Notes under the pieces: model-generated | Seen by the model: the letters and a program-made list of their open reading frames with translations, nothing else | Told to the model about the DNA's origin: nothing | The model's database searches: none | Source: CAMYLR01 sp039588915 | Lineage (GTDB): Bacteria; Gemmatimonadota; Gemmatimonadetes; JACCXV01; JAHWKZ01 | Length of the DNA stretch: 64,000 bases | Reading direction: 5' to 3' | NCBI GenBank assembly: GCA_039588915.1 | Contig: JBDGYV010000003.1 | Span: forward strand, 1-64,000 | Translations under genes and position numbers: made by a program | Shown here: positions 1-7,584 of the stretch, piece by piece | How the letters are laid out: every line of letters begins with the position of its first letter | Numbering within the stretch: position 1 is the first letter of the stretch

Positions 1-285
1 GTCGTCGGCATCTAAAGTCACGACGATGTCGCCCCGTTCGAGTGCGGCCTCGAATCCCGACCGCAGGGCGCGGCCATACCCAAGGTTTCGCGGATGCCGA
101 ACGAGACGGACCGGGAGGCGTTTCGCCGCCGCCTCGGCTACCGCGAGTGTTTCGTCGGTAGACCCGTCGTCCACGACCACGATTTCGTATTCCGGTACAA
201 CTGGAGCAACGACGCGGCTGATTCGCTCCAGTAGTCCATCCAGGCAAGGGGCCTCGTTGTAGGCCGGTAACACGACAGAGAGCAT
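1..285 (-). CDS. Family 2 glycosyltransferase, N-terminal part only
   Basis: Only the first 95 codons are present; the gene runs off the left edge. It starts with ATG at 285. The N-terminus LSVVLPAYNEAPCLDGLL is the classic GT-A beta1 and loop. VVVDDGSTDET is the nucleotide-sugar binding strand, and the visible part ends at TLDADD, the DxD-type metal and nucleotide-sugar site. This resembles dolichol-phosphate-mannose-synthase-like or polyprenyl-phosphate GT2 enzymes that transfer sugars to lipid carriers at the inner membrane. Substrate cannot be told. The gene upstream in transcription is a polytopic GT-C-like membrane protein, which would fit a surface glycan pathway. Confidence 0.85.
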   Translation of the reverse strand, partial: MLSVVLPAYNEAPCLDGLLERISRVVAPVVPEYEIVVVDDGSTDETLAVAEAAAKRLPVRLVRHPRNLGYGRALRSGFEAALERGDIVVTLDADD

Positions 286-653
286 TGTCAGCACTCCCTC
301 CAATGTTCCCCAAGCGACGGGTTGAACTAACCAATTCTCCCTTGATCAGTCTCTGTCACCGACTGGAAGGGGTCTTCTTCGGGGGGTGTCTCACTTTACC
401 CGAACCATGCAAGACGATCAAGAGTTGTGGCAAGGTTTTTCAGTTTGGTAAAAGTATTTTACATTTGAGTGTATTTTCTTGCCATAAGTGTGAAAAAAGT
501 TTCCCATACCTGGGTCGACGGGTTCACCGCCCCCGGGGGGTGAGAATCGCGTCGGCCAATCATGCTGGTCGCACGAATCACGTTGGTTGCAGCAACCACG
601 TACAACTCAAGCTGTTACAGTTCTTGGGTGAAGTAGCGTCTAGGAGGCTGGCT
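286..653. other. AT-richer non-coding stretch with short repeats
   Basis: I see no convincing gene here. Around 400-510 the base composition is clearly more AT-rich than in the flanking genes, with runs such as TTTTTC and GAAAAAA. Three imperfect 18-base units lie head to tail at 558-575, 576-593 and 594-611, all beginning AATCA or AACCA. Within them is a near-perfect inverted repeat, TGGTTGC-A-GCAACCA (584-598). A plus-strand frame is open across the region but has no family resemblance and low-complexity composition. It may hold the terminator or promoter sequences of the flanking minus-strand genes. Confidence 0.5.
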
Positions 654-752
654 CGACTTCGATCAACTCCAGCTCGACTCCATCCGGATCGCGGATGAAG
701 GCTATCCGTGGGCCATCTTCGCTGAACTGGTATGACCCGCGGTCAAAGCTCA
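639..752 (-). pseudogene. Duplicated 3' fragment of a gloA/VOC gene
   Basis: Positions 654-752 repeat 2495-2593, the C-terminal coding part of the intact gloA. The first 72 bases match perfectly and the last 27 carry 5 mismatches. Read on the minus strand it still encodes SFDRGSYQFSEDGPRIAF followed by IRDPDGVELELIEV, and ends EPAS with a TAG stop at 639-641, so the VOC reading frame and its last metal-ligand Glu are intact. The rest of the gene is missing: the frame runs back into the 3' end of the membrane-protein gene. This is a remnant of a second, slightly diverged gloA copy, not a working gene. Confidence 0.8.
654..752. repeat. Direct repeat copy 1 (99 bp, pairs with 2495-2593)
   Basis: Direct repeat in the same orientation as 2495-2593, offset 1841 bp, 94 of 99 bases identical by eye and 72 consecutive bases identical at the left end. 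The two copies bracket the membrane-protein gene. Confidence 0.9.
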
Positions 753-760
753 GCGCTGTG

Positions 761-2368
761 TCACTGCCCGACCGTCGTATCAGCGGCTTGGGAATTAGCT
801 AGACGAAAAACACCACCCCAATCGTCCTGATGAACCTGTCTCGTCGACCCACGAAACAGCTCAACAACCCAGTCCGAATCTCGCATCCAAGACTCTGGTG
901 ATCGTCTCATGAAATCCGGTGGATCGACCACCTCTCCGGTGACAAAAACACGATCAGGTGAACGCATCAATGCCTCGTGGATTTCGGCGACTTCGAAAGC
1001 ACTCCGCTGGTGGAGGGTCATGACCTCAGCGCTAGAATAGTACAGAAGGTATCTAGAGAATCCAGCGCTCTCGGAAGTCAGAATCACGTCCTCCTCCTTC
1101 GCATTCTCAAGCAACCAACGCGCTTTGAGCCGATGACGATCTAACTCTGGGTCCTTTAGCATCGCCATACCACCGATGCCATTGTGGAGAAGTAGCGCAC
1201 CCGGAAGCACAGATACGAGTAGGATGCCTCTCCCGCGGGATCCAACGTGAACCAACCGCGCAAAAAGCAACCAAGACGGAACCAGTGCAAGTAGCCAAGC
1301 TTCGGGTTGATCCCAAGCTTCCTCATAAGCGATTATTGGTACATACGAGATTAACCAGAAAAGGCTCGCCAACACGACCGGATCAGAGAGTGGTGGTAAG
1401 CCGCGAGTTATACCACCGTAGAGTGTCCAGCCAAACGCAAGTATCACAATCATAAGGGTGAGCGAACCTAGTCTCCCTGTGTGCGGCCGAGCCCCAGCAC
1501 CGAGAAGCTTCTCCCCCTCCAATCGGCGATTGGGAAACCGCTCACCTATCCAGGAACGAAATTGTGGGAAGGCAAAAAGGAAATTGCCGGTTGCCACAAC
1601 GTGTCCGAATACCAATGTGCCATGAAGCAAGTCCTTTTGTTCCACACGCATGATCTGACGATGCCCCGGCTGCTCCAGCATCATTTCCCCCGGATACTCG
1701 ACTCGAGCCAAACTCCCGATCGTGTACGCGGCGGGCGCGCAGGCGAGAATAAAGACCGCTAGATACGCAGCTACGTGCTTCTTCCCATTTCGCAGACCCA
1801 GATACAGCGGCACCGATCCCAAGGCTGGGATGAGGTTTAGTACATGACCGAGCACTGCTAGCACGCCGAACAGTCCACCGACCGCAGCGTGCTTGACCGA
1901 GGACTGCCTCTTAAACGTCCACCAGACGAGGCTCAGAGCCAATAAGAAAGCAAGCGCGTAGGTCTCAACCTCGGCTGCGTATCGCCAAAAACCGTACGAG
2001 AACCCCAATAACCCACCGGCCACAATGGCCGGCCGCCTTCGGACACCGATCCGCTTCCACAAGACCAATGAAAACAACACCACTGCTGCAGCAGCGAACA
2101 CAGCTCCAAATACGACTACTAGCTGAAATGAGCGATCAACAACGCCTGTCGACTTGCCAAGAACGAACAGCAAGCGCATCAGGGGTAAGTGGAGCGGATG
2201 ATACGGATGGGCCAGACGCCAGAAGGGATACTGCTCTACATCGTACGCGTACTCGTATGCATCATCAGCCTCAATGTGCACGGCCGGCGCCGTGAGCCAA
2301 TAGAAGAGCAGCCACCCAGAGAACAGAGCGACCCAAGCCCAAACGCCTCGATTCACAATGCGTCTCAT
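761..2368 (-). CDS. Polytopic membrane protein, probable GT-C-fold glycosyltransferase (DUF2723-like)
   Basis: 535 aa, ATG start. About ten or more hydrophobic segments lie between residues 10 and 400, followed by a soluble C-terminal part of about 130 residues. An acidic motif in the first extracytoplasmic loop (HIEADDAYEYAYD, about residues 32-44) and RYAAEVETYAL near residue 130 match the layout of DUF2723/TMEM260-like and other GT-C transferases, where acidic loop residues bind a lipid-linked donor. Acceptor and donor are unknown. The gene is sandwiched between the intact gloA and a duplicated gloA tail, and its codon use looks more AT-tolerant than its neighbours, so it may have been acquired. 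The family call is by motif layout only. Confidence 0.6.
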   Translation of the reverse strand: MRRIVNRGVWAWVALFSGWLLFYWLTAPAVHIEADDAYEYAYDVEQYPFWRLAHPYHPLHLPLMRLLFVLGKSTGVVDRSFQLVVVFGAVFAAAAVVLFSLVLWKRIGVRRRPAIVAGGLLGFSYGFWRYAAEVETYALAFLLALSLVWWTFKRQSSVKHAAVGGLFGVLAVLGHVLNLIPALGSVPLYLGLRNGKKHVAAYLAVFILACAPAAYTIGSLARVEYPGEMMLEQPGHRQIMRVEQKDLLHGTLVFGHVVATGNFLFAFPQFRSWIGERFPNRRLEGEKLLGAGARPHTGRLGSLTLMIVILAFGWTLYGGITRGLPPLSDPVVLASLFWLISYVPIIAYEEAWDQPEAWLLALVPSWLLFARLVHVGSRGRGILLVSVLPGALLLHNGIGGMAMLKDPELDRHRLKARWLLENAKEEDVILTSESAGFSRYLLYYSSAEVMTLHQRSAFEVAEIHEALMRSPDRVFVTGEVVDPPDFMRRSPESWMRDSDWVVELFRGSTRQVHQDDWGGVFRLANSQAADTTVGQ

Positions 2369-2459
2369 CAGAACGCACCACTGATACTGCCGCTCATGAG
2401 GACGAGCGGCTCTGTTCCAGCCGATTCAGCATCGGATTTCGATCGAACGATATGCCTGG

Positions 2460-2873
2460 TTAGCGTTTACCTGGCACCAGCGGAGACGATAAACCGACTT
2501 CGATCAACTCCAGCTCGACTCCATCCGGATCGCGGATGAAGGCTATCCGTGGGCCATCTTCGCTGACCAGGTATGGTCCTCGGTCAAAGCTCAACCCGAG
2601 ACCCTGAAGCAATTCGCCGGCAGCGTCGAGGTCAGCGACGCCAAAAGCCAGATGCCCAAACTGGCTTCCCAACTCGTAGCTCCGACCATCGTGATTGTAG
2701 GTGAGCTCGATTGCATGGTGGCCCTGTTCATCGACCAGAAAGACCAGCGTCGCGTCCGCCTTTTCGAGCACCTTCCGACGCTGCTCCGTGAGGCCGAGGA
2801 CCTTGGTGTAAAACTCGACCGACCGTTCGAGGTCGGTGACCCGAAGCATCGTGTGCAGAAGCTGTGTGTGCAT
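2460..2873 (-). CDS. gloA: Lactoylglutathione lyase (glyoxalase I), VOC superfamily
   Basis: 137 aa, ATG start, close to the usual length of bacterial GloA. The enzyme isomerises the hemithioacetal of methylglyoxal and glutathione (or a related thiol) to the lactoyl thioester in the cytosol. The N-terminus LLHTMLRVTDLERSVEFYTK is almost the canonical GloA start. The four expected metal ligands can be placed: His7, Glu in AIELTYN, His in FGHLAFGV and Glu in VELELIE. Upstream in transcription is the ABC importer, 13 bp away. A truncated second copy of its 3' end lies at 654-752. Thiol specificity is not visible. Confidence 0.88.
   Translation of the reverse strand: MHTQLLHTMLRVTDLERSVEFYTKVLGLTEQRRKVLEKADATLVFLVDEQGHHAIELTYNHDGRSYELGSQFGHLAFGVADLDAAGELLQGLGLSFDRGPYLVSEDGPRIAFIRDPDGVELELIEVGLSSPLVPGKR
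2495..2593. repeat. Direct repeat copy 2 (99 bp, inside gloA)
   Basis: This copy is part of the intact gloA coding sequence (C-terminal third). It pairs with 654-752. The pair could recombine and delete the membrane-protein gene. Confidence 0.9.
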
Positions 2874-2886
2874 TCGTTATTCTAAT

Positions 2887-3780
2887 CTACGGCTGAAGAC
2901 CATTCATGCCAGCCCGCTCATCCAGCCATAACCGCACTACCTCGGACACGTCCCGGCCCTCGACGTCGACCTCGTAGTTGAGATTACGCATCGTCTCCGG
3001 GCTAATGGCACCAGCGAGATCGGTAAGAGCCTCCACGAGACGAGGTTCCCTCTCCAGCGTTACCCGCCGCGATACGGCTGCCGCTTGGTATGGCGGGAAG
3101 TAGTTCCGGTCGTCCTCGAGGACGAGCAGATCCAAACCTGCGATCTGACCATCCGTCGAGTTGGCGACCGCAACGTCGATCTGGTGGTCGGCAAGCGCCC
3201 GATACATCAGCCCTAGGTCAAGTTGCCGGATCGAGCCGAACTCCAAGCCGTATTTGTCTTGGAGACCAGGATACCCATCGGGACGAGCCATGAACTCGGG
3301 TCCGAATCCGGCGACCAGATCGGCCCCTCGGGGAGCGAGATCGGCGATTGACGTGAAACCGTGTGCCGCAGCATCGGCGCGGCGAACAACTAGCGCGAAC
3401 GTGTTCTCGAACCCCAGCGGGTTTGCCCACTCGAGGTTCCACCGCTCTCGATAGGCACTGCTGACTGCTTGATACACTCGCTCGGGATCACTATCGACCG
3501 GAAGCTCGAGGATCGCCATTAGCGCGGTTCCGGTGTACTCCACATAAACGTCGATCTCATCGTTCATAAGGGCGTGGTGACAGACAAATGTGCCACCCAA
3601 GTGAAATCGACGCTCTACCGAAACGCCAAGCGCCTCCAACTTTTGCGCCACGATCTCGCCCAGGATATTCTGCTCAGTGAAGTTCTTCGAGCCGACGACA
3701 ATCGCATCGCCGGGCGTGCAGCCACTGAGCATCGCTGTCGTCCAGAGCGCCAAGATGGCGTGCCGCCCGCGCCCACTCAA
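2887..3780 (-). CDS. Substrate-binding lipoprotein of an OpuC/EgtU-type ABC importer
   Basis: 297 aa, TTG start at 3780 inside a TTGA overlap with the permease stop. There is a lipoprotein signal with lipobox LSGC (Cys21), then the OpuAC-family hallmark VVGSKNFTEQNILGEIVAQK at about residues 28-47, plus EYTGTALM, GFENTFALVVR and a C-terminal SPETMRNLNYEVD. The family binds quaternary amines: glycine betaine, choline, carnitine, or ergothioneine in EgtU. It is the last gene of a three-gene ATPase-permease-SBP operon that diverges from the EgtD-EgtB gene. I infer that ergothioneine or a related betaine may be the ligand; the binding-pocket residues alone do not prove it. Confidence 0.8.
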   Translation of the reverse strand: MSGRGRHAILALWTTAMLSGCTPGDAIVVGSKNFTEQNILGEIVAQKLEALGVSVERRFHLGGTFVCHHALMNDEIDVYVEYTGTALMAILELPVDSDPERVYQAVSSAYRERWNLEWANPLGFENTFALVVRRADAAAHGFTSIADLAPRGADLVAGFGPEFMARPDGYPGLQDKYGLEFGSIRQLDLGLMYRALADHQIDVAVANSTDGQIAGLDLLVLEDDRNYFPPYQAAAVSRRVTLEREPRLVEALTDLAGAISPETMRNLNYEVDVEGRDVSEVVRLWLDERAGMNGLQP

Positions 3781-4439
3781 CGACCGCGATCCTCCGTTTC
3801 GGTTGGCGCAACGGTCAACCTCTTTTCCATGGCGCTCAGCAATCCGTCAGCCAGCAACGCCAGTAACGCTGCCGGCAGCGCTCCAGCCAGGATCACCGTA
3901 TCGTTCACCATCGCTAGCCCCTGAAAGATGTAGACGCCAAGTCCGCCGGCTCCGATCGCGGCCGCGATCGTGGCGATCCCTACCGAGGTGACGGTCGCGA
4001 CCCGGACGCCAGCCAGAATGACGCCCGCGGACAACGGCAGCTCCACACGGGTCAAGAGCTGTCGATCGGTCATTCCCATTCCCCTCGCCGCTTCGCGCAG
4101 AGCTGGATCCGTTCCTCGAATCCCCGCGTAAGTGTTACGGACAATCGGCAAGATCGCATACAGGGTGAGCGCCACGATGGCGGTACTTGCGCCCACGCCA
4201 CCCAACAGCGGAAGCGGGATCAGAAAACCGAACATCGCGAGACTGGGAATCGTTTGGACGACGTTGGCGAGCCCCATCACCGGGCGCTCTGCACGACGGC
4301 TCCGCGTGGCCCAGATACCCAGCGGCACCCCGATGAGAATGGCTCCGCCAACAGAGACCGCCACCAGCACTAGATGTTCCAGCGTCAGGCCGGCGATCTC
4401 TTGGCGATGACTTGCGACGTATCGCCACAGCTCAAGCAT
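3777..4439 (-). CDS. ABC importer permease, OpuBB/EgtU type
   Basis: 220 aa from ATG at 4439, chosen because it overlaps the ATPase stop by 8 bp and removes an implausible 31-residue Arg-rich extension. Membrane segments cover most of residues 20-205. The EAA loop is visible as EAARGMGMTDRQLLTRVELP, the coupling helix that contacts the ATPase, and VVQTIPSLAMFGFLIP is typical of betaine/choline/osmoprotectant permeases of the OpuB/OpuC/YehW type. It ends in a TTGA overlap with the binding-protein gene. In EgtU the permease and binding domain are fused; here they are separate genes. Confidence 0.85.
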   Translation of the reverse strand: MLELWRYVASHRQEIAGLTLEHLVLVAVSVGGAILIGVPLGIWATRSRRAERPVMGLANVVQTIPSLAMFGFLIPLPLLGGVGASTAIVALTLYAILPIVRNTYAGIRGTDPALREAARGMGMTDRQLLTRVELPLSAGVILAGVRVATVTSVGIATIAAAIGAGGLGVYIFQGLAMVNDTVILAGALPAALLALLADGLLSAMEKRLTVAPTETEDRGR

Positions 4440-5202
4440 CGCTACCACCTGGCCGACCCTTGAAGATCTCGGCCAGCGCCCGAATCTCAGGATGGTCCGC
4501 GGCGAGAAAGGCATCCGGTGCCTCCAGCGCACTCAGCGTACCAGCGGTCAACAGTCCAACTCGATCGCCGACGACAAGCGCCTCACGAACATCGTGGGTG
4601 ACGAACAGCGCAGCCTTACCGAGCCGCCGCATGAGCGTCTTGAACTCGCGCTGGAGGTTCGCTCGCGTCACCGGGTCCAGTGCGCCGAACGGCTCATCCA
4701 GCAACAGCAGCGGCGGATCAGCGGCCAACGCTCGCGCGACACCGACTCGCTGGCGTTCGCCGCCGGAGAGTTGGTGCGGTCGACGTGACGCGTATGCGTC
4801 GGCCGGAAGACCCACCATCTCGAGCAGCGTCCGCGTGCGCTCCTCGATCCGGTGCGAGTCCCAGCCCAGTAGCGCCGGAACCAACCCCACGTTGTCGGCC
4901 ACCGTTATGTGCGGGAACAAACCGATTTCCTGGATCACGTAACCGGTGTTCCGACGTAACTCCACCGGATCCCAATCCGACGTCGGCCGACCGCACACGC
5001 GCACCGTACCCACCGTCGGATCAAGCAGTCGGTTCACCAGTTTGAGGACGGTCGTCTTCCCGGCCCCCGACCGACCGACGAGAACGATCGTCTCTCGCTC
5101 GTTGACCGTGAGCGTGAAACGATCGAGAATCGTGTGCCGACTATCGATCGAGTAGGTGACGGCCTCGAATTCGACCGGAACTGAGCTGACGTGCTTGTCC
5201 AC
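4432..5202 (-). CDS. ABC importer ATPase, OpuCA/ProV-like
   Basis: 256 aa, GTG start 24 bp from the divergent EgtD-EgtB start. It carries Walker A GRSGAGKTT, Q-loop VIQEIGLFPH, signature LSGGERQRV, Walker B LLLLDEPFGALD and switch THDVREAL. It lacks the C-terminal CBS pair of full-length OpuCA/ProV/EgtV, ending soon after the nucleotide-binding domain, so ionic-strength sensing through CBS domains is unlikely. It energises the permease and binding protein encoded immediately downstream. Confidence 0.87.
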   Translation of the reverse strand: MDKHVSSVPVEFEAVTYSIDSRHTILDRFTLTVNERETIVLVGRSGAGKTTVLKLVNRLLDPTVGTVRVCGRPTSDWDPVELRRNTGYVIQEIGLFPHITVADNVGLVPALLGWDSHRIEERTRTLLEMVGLPADAYASRRPHQLSGGERQRVGVARALAADPPLLLLDEPFGALDPVTRANLQREFKTLMRRLGKAALFVTHDVREALVVGDRVGLLTAGTLSALEAPDAFLAADHPEIRALAEIFKGRPGGSDA

Positions 5203-5226
5203 GTTCCGAGGCTAATATAGGGAGCC
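5203..5226. promoter_or_regulatory. Very short divergent intergenic region between the ABC importer and EgtD-EgtB
   Basis: Only 24 bp separate the two divergent start codons. On the plus strand a TAATAT box (5213-5218) lies about 9 bp before the EgtD-EgtB ATG, so transcription starting from it would give an almost leaderless mRNA. I find no good -35 at the right spacing. AGGGAG sits directly in front of the ATG at 3-bp spacing. Promoters for one or both genes probably lie inside the opposite coding region. Confidence 0.35.
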
Positions 5227-7584
5227 ATGGCGACCATCACCCAAGCGGTCGAGTTGCTCTTCACCCGTCCCGGAGCGCCGGCGTTCACCACGCAGCGGGG
5301 AGACGGGTGGGTGGTTCATGTCGACCAGACGCCGATCTCCACGGAGGCCTTCGCCTACAGCGTGGCTCGCGGCCTCTCCGACCACCCGCGATGGCTTCAC
5401 TGCCGATACCTGTACGACGAGGCCGGTAGTGAGTTGTTCACCGATATCACCCAACAACCCGAGTACTATCTGACCCGCGCGGAAACCGAGATACTCGAGC
5501 AGCAGGCCGATGCGATTCGACGAGCGGTGGGGCCCCTACCACTCATGGAACTCGGTGCCGGCACGGCGGTCAAGACGCGACGACTGCTCAAGGCATGGCT
5601 CGAGGCCGACGGAAGCGCAGAGTATCTGCCACTCGACATTGACCCTTCCGTGCTGGCTCAGGCGGCCGAGCGGCTGGCGACCCAGCTGCCTGGGCTTTTC
5701 GTCACCGGGCTAGCGACATCCTACGAGCGCGGGCTCGACCTATTGGGCAAGCATCAACCGCTGTGTCTGGTCTTCCTGGGCTCTTCGATCGGCAACTTCA
5801 ATCTCGAGCAAACCGACACTTTCCTGGCCCGGCTTCGATCGTGTCTCTCACCCGACGACGCATTCCTGCTGGGCGTCGACTTGATTAAAGACGTCGATCA
5901 ATTGGAGGCTGCCTACAACGATGCCGCCGGCGTAAGCGCGGCTTTCACCCGCAACCTGTTCCATCGTATGAATCGCGAGTTGGGGTGTGAGGTCCCGGTC
6001 GACGCGATCGATCACGTCGCTTTCTGGAACGATCGACTGGAGCGCATAGAGATCTACGCCCGCTTTAGGCAGGAAGTAATCGTCGAGCTTCCATCGATCG
6101 ACCGAAAGTTTCGGATCGCTGCTGGCGAGATGGTGCTCACCGAGATCAGCCGCAAATACCAACTGGCGAAGATCGAGTCCGACTTGGCACGGTTTGGTCT
6201 CCAGCTTGAGAGCGCGTTCACCGATCGTGAGCAGCGTTTCGGTTTATTACTGTCTCGCCGCATCACTGCTACCGGTGGACCACCACGCTGGACACCGTTC
6301 GCGGCCGAGCTTCGTGCAGCACGCAGTCAGACACTTGGGCTCCTGAGCAGCCTGAGCGATGACCAGCTGAAGCAACAAGTCCTTCCGATCCTGAGCCCTA
6401 TCGCCTGGGATCTATGTCACATCGCTGAGTTCGAGGAGCTGTGGTTGGTCGACGCGATCGACGGGCTCGGCAACAATGGCGAGGTTCGCGATCAACTTCC
6501 CGACGCTTACGATGCGGTCGCTACGCCCCGCACGGCCCGCGGGGAGCTCAAACTGCCGGCAGTCGATGAAATCATGCGTCAACTCAGAAGCGTACGTCGC
6601 AAAGCCTTGAAACGTGCTCGGGAGGCGGACCTGAACGCGGACCAGCGACTCACGAGGGGAGGCTTCGTGTACCGGCTGGTTGTACAGCACGAGCATCAAC
6701 ACCAGGAAACGATACTCCAGTCGATCGCCCGAATGGAGAACTTCGTGTACGAGCCAGCCTACGGGGATCGACTGCCCAAGGCACCGCTGCCACCCGACAC
6801 GGAAATGGTCGTTATTCCTTCGGGGGCATTCCCAATGGGCACCAATCGAGAGGCCGACACCTACGACAACGAACGACCCGCGCACTGGGTCGACGTCGAG
6901 GCATTCTGGATCGACACTGCCCCGGTCACAGCCGGGCAGTTTCTTCAATTCGTCGACCGGGGTGGCTACGAACGGCGCGAATGGTGGTGCGACGAAGGAT
7001 GGACATGGCGGATAGAACATCAAGTCGAGCAACCGCTGGGTTGGCGCCGCTCGGCAATCGGCTGGGAGGTCGTTGAATTCGGACGCCCCGAGCCATTGGT
7101 CCCCACGCGACCCGTACAGCACGTTTCCTGGTATGAGGCGCGTGCCTACGCACGCTCGGTATCAAAGCGATTGCCAACCGAAGCCGAATGGGAAAAGGCC
7201 GCTGCGTGGGATCCCGAAGCGCGGCTCGCTCGCCGCTTTCCGTGGGGCGACAGTCAACCCGAAGTGCATCACGCCAACCTCGGTGCGGAGATCTTCGGTC
7301 CCGCCCCCGTCGGTGCGTTTCCTGCCGGCCGTTCCTTCTATGGTTGTCACCACATGCTGGGCGACGTCTGGGAGTGGACGGCCAGCGAGCTAGACGGCTA
7401 CCCGGGCTTCGAGGCTTACCCGTACCCGGAATACTCCGCAATCCACTTCGGCCAGGGCTACCGTGTCCTTCGCGGAGGCTCATGGGCCACCGGTCGATCG
7501 GTAGCTCGAAACACCTTCCGCAACTGGGATCTTCCCGAGCGGCGACAGATCTTCGCCGGTTTCCGCTGCGCCCGGGACGCTTGA
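5227..7584 (+). CDS. egtD-egtB fusion: Fused ergothioneine enzyme: EgtD histidine methyltransferase plus EgtB sulfoxide synthase
   Basis: 785 aa, ATG start. Residues about 30-345 are an EgtD domain: YLYDEAGSELF and QPEYYLTRAE, SAM-binding LMELGAGTAVKTR, FLGSSIGNFN (Asn of the histidine site) and TEISRKYQ (Glu of the trimethylamine pocket). Residues about 360-500 form a DinB-like domain with the iron triad, His of WDLCHIAEFEE and two His of VQHEHQHQE. Residues about 525-783 are the FGE-sulfatase fold (PMGTNREADT, RLPTEAEWEKAA, VLRGGSW). The order matches fungal Egt1. Predicted reactions: trimethylate histidine to hercynine, then O2-dependent C-S bond formation with cysteine or gamma-glutamyl-cysteine. 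No EgtA, EgtC or EgtE genes are adjacent. It ends in a TTGA overlap with the enolase-superfamily gene. Confidence 0.92.
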   Translation: MATITQAVELLFTRPGAPAFTTQRGDGWVVHVDQTPISTEAFAYSVARGLSDHPRWLHCRYLYDEAGSELFTDITQQPEYYLTRAETEILEQQADAIRRAVGPLPLMELGAGTAVKTRRLLKAWLEADGSAEYLPLDIDPSVLAQAAERLATQLPGLFVTGLATSYERGLDLLGKHQPLCLVFLGSSIGNFNLEQTDTFLARLRSCLSPDDAFLLGVDLIKDVDQLEAAYNDAAGVSAAFTRNLFHRMNRELGCEVPVDAIDHVAFWNDRLERIEIYARFRQEVIVELPSIDRKFRIAAGEMVLTEISRKYQLAKIESDLARFGLQLESAFTDREQRFGLLLSRRITATGGPPRWTPFAAELRAARSQTLGLLSSLSDDQLKQQVLPILSPIAWDLCHIAEFEELWLVDAIDGLGNNGEVRDQLPDAYDAVATPRTARGELKLPAVDEIMRQLRSVRRKALKRAREADLNADQRLTRGGFVYRLVVQHEHQHQETILQSIARMENFVYEPAYGDRLPKAPLPPDTEMVVIPSGAFPMGTNREADTYDNERPAHWVDVEAFWIDTAPVTAGQFLQFVDRGGYERREWWCDEGWTWRIEHQVEQPLGWRRSAIGWEVVEFGRPEPLVPTRPVQHVSWYEARAYARSVSKRLPTEAEWEKAAAWDPEARLARRFPWGDSQPEVHHANLGAEIFGPAPVGAFPAGRSFYGCHHMLGDVWEWTASELDGYPGFEAYPYPEYSAIHFGQGYRVLRGGSWATGRSVARNTFRNWDLPERRQIFAGFRCARDA

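Noticed and set aside
285..698. Plus-strand open frame of 137 codons
   Set aside because: It begins opposite the start of the GT2 gene, has low-complexity composition with short repeats, overlaps the antisense of the gloA remnant and shows no family motif or Shine-Dalgarno.
7188..7580. Enolase-superfamily gene starting inside EgtD-EgtB
   Set aside because: The open frame extends upstream, but there it is the +1 shadow of the FGE-sulfatase domain and has no enolase-like sequence.
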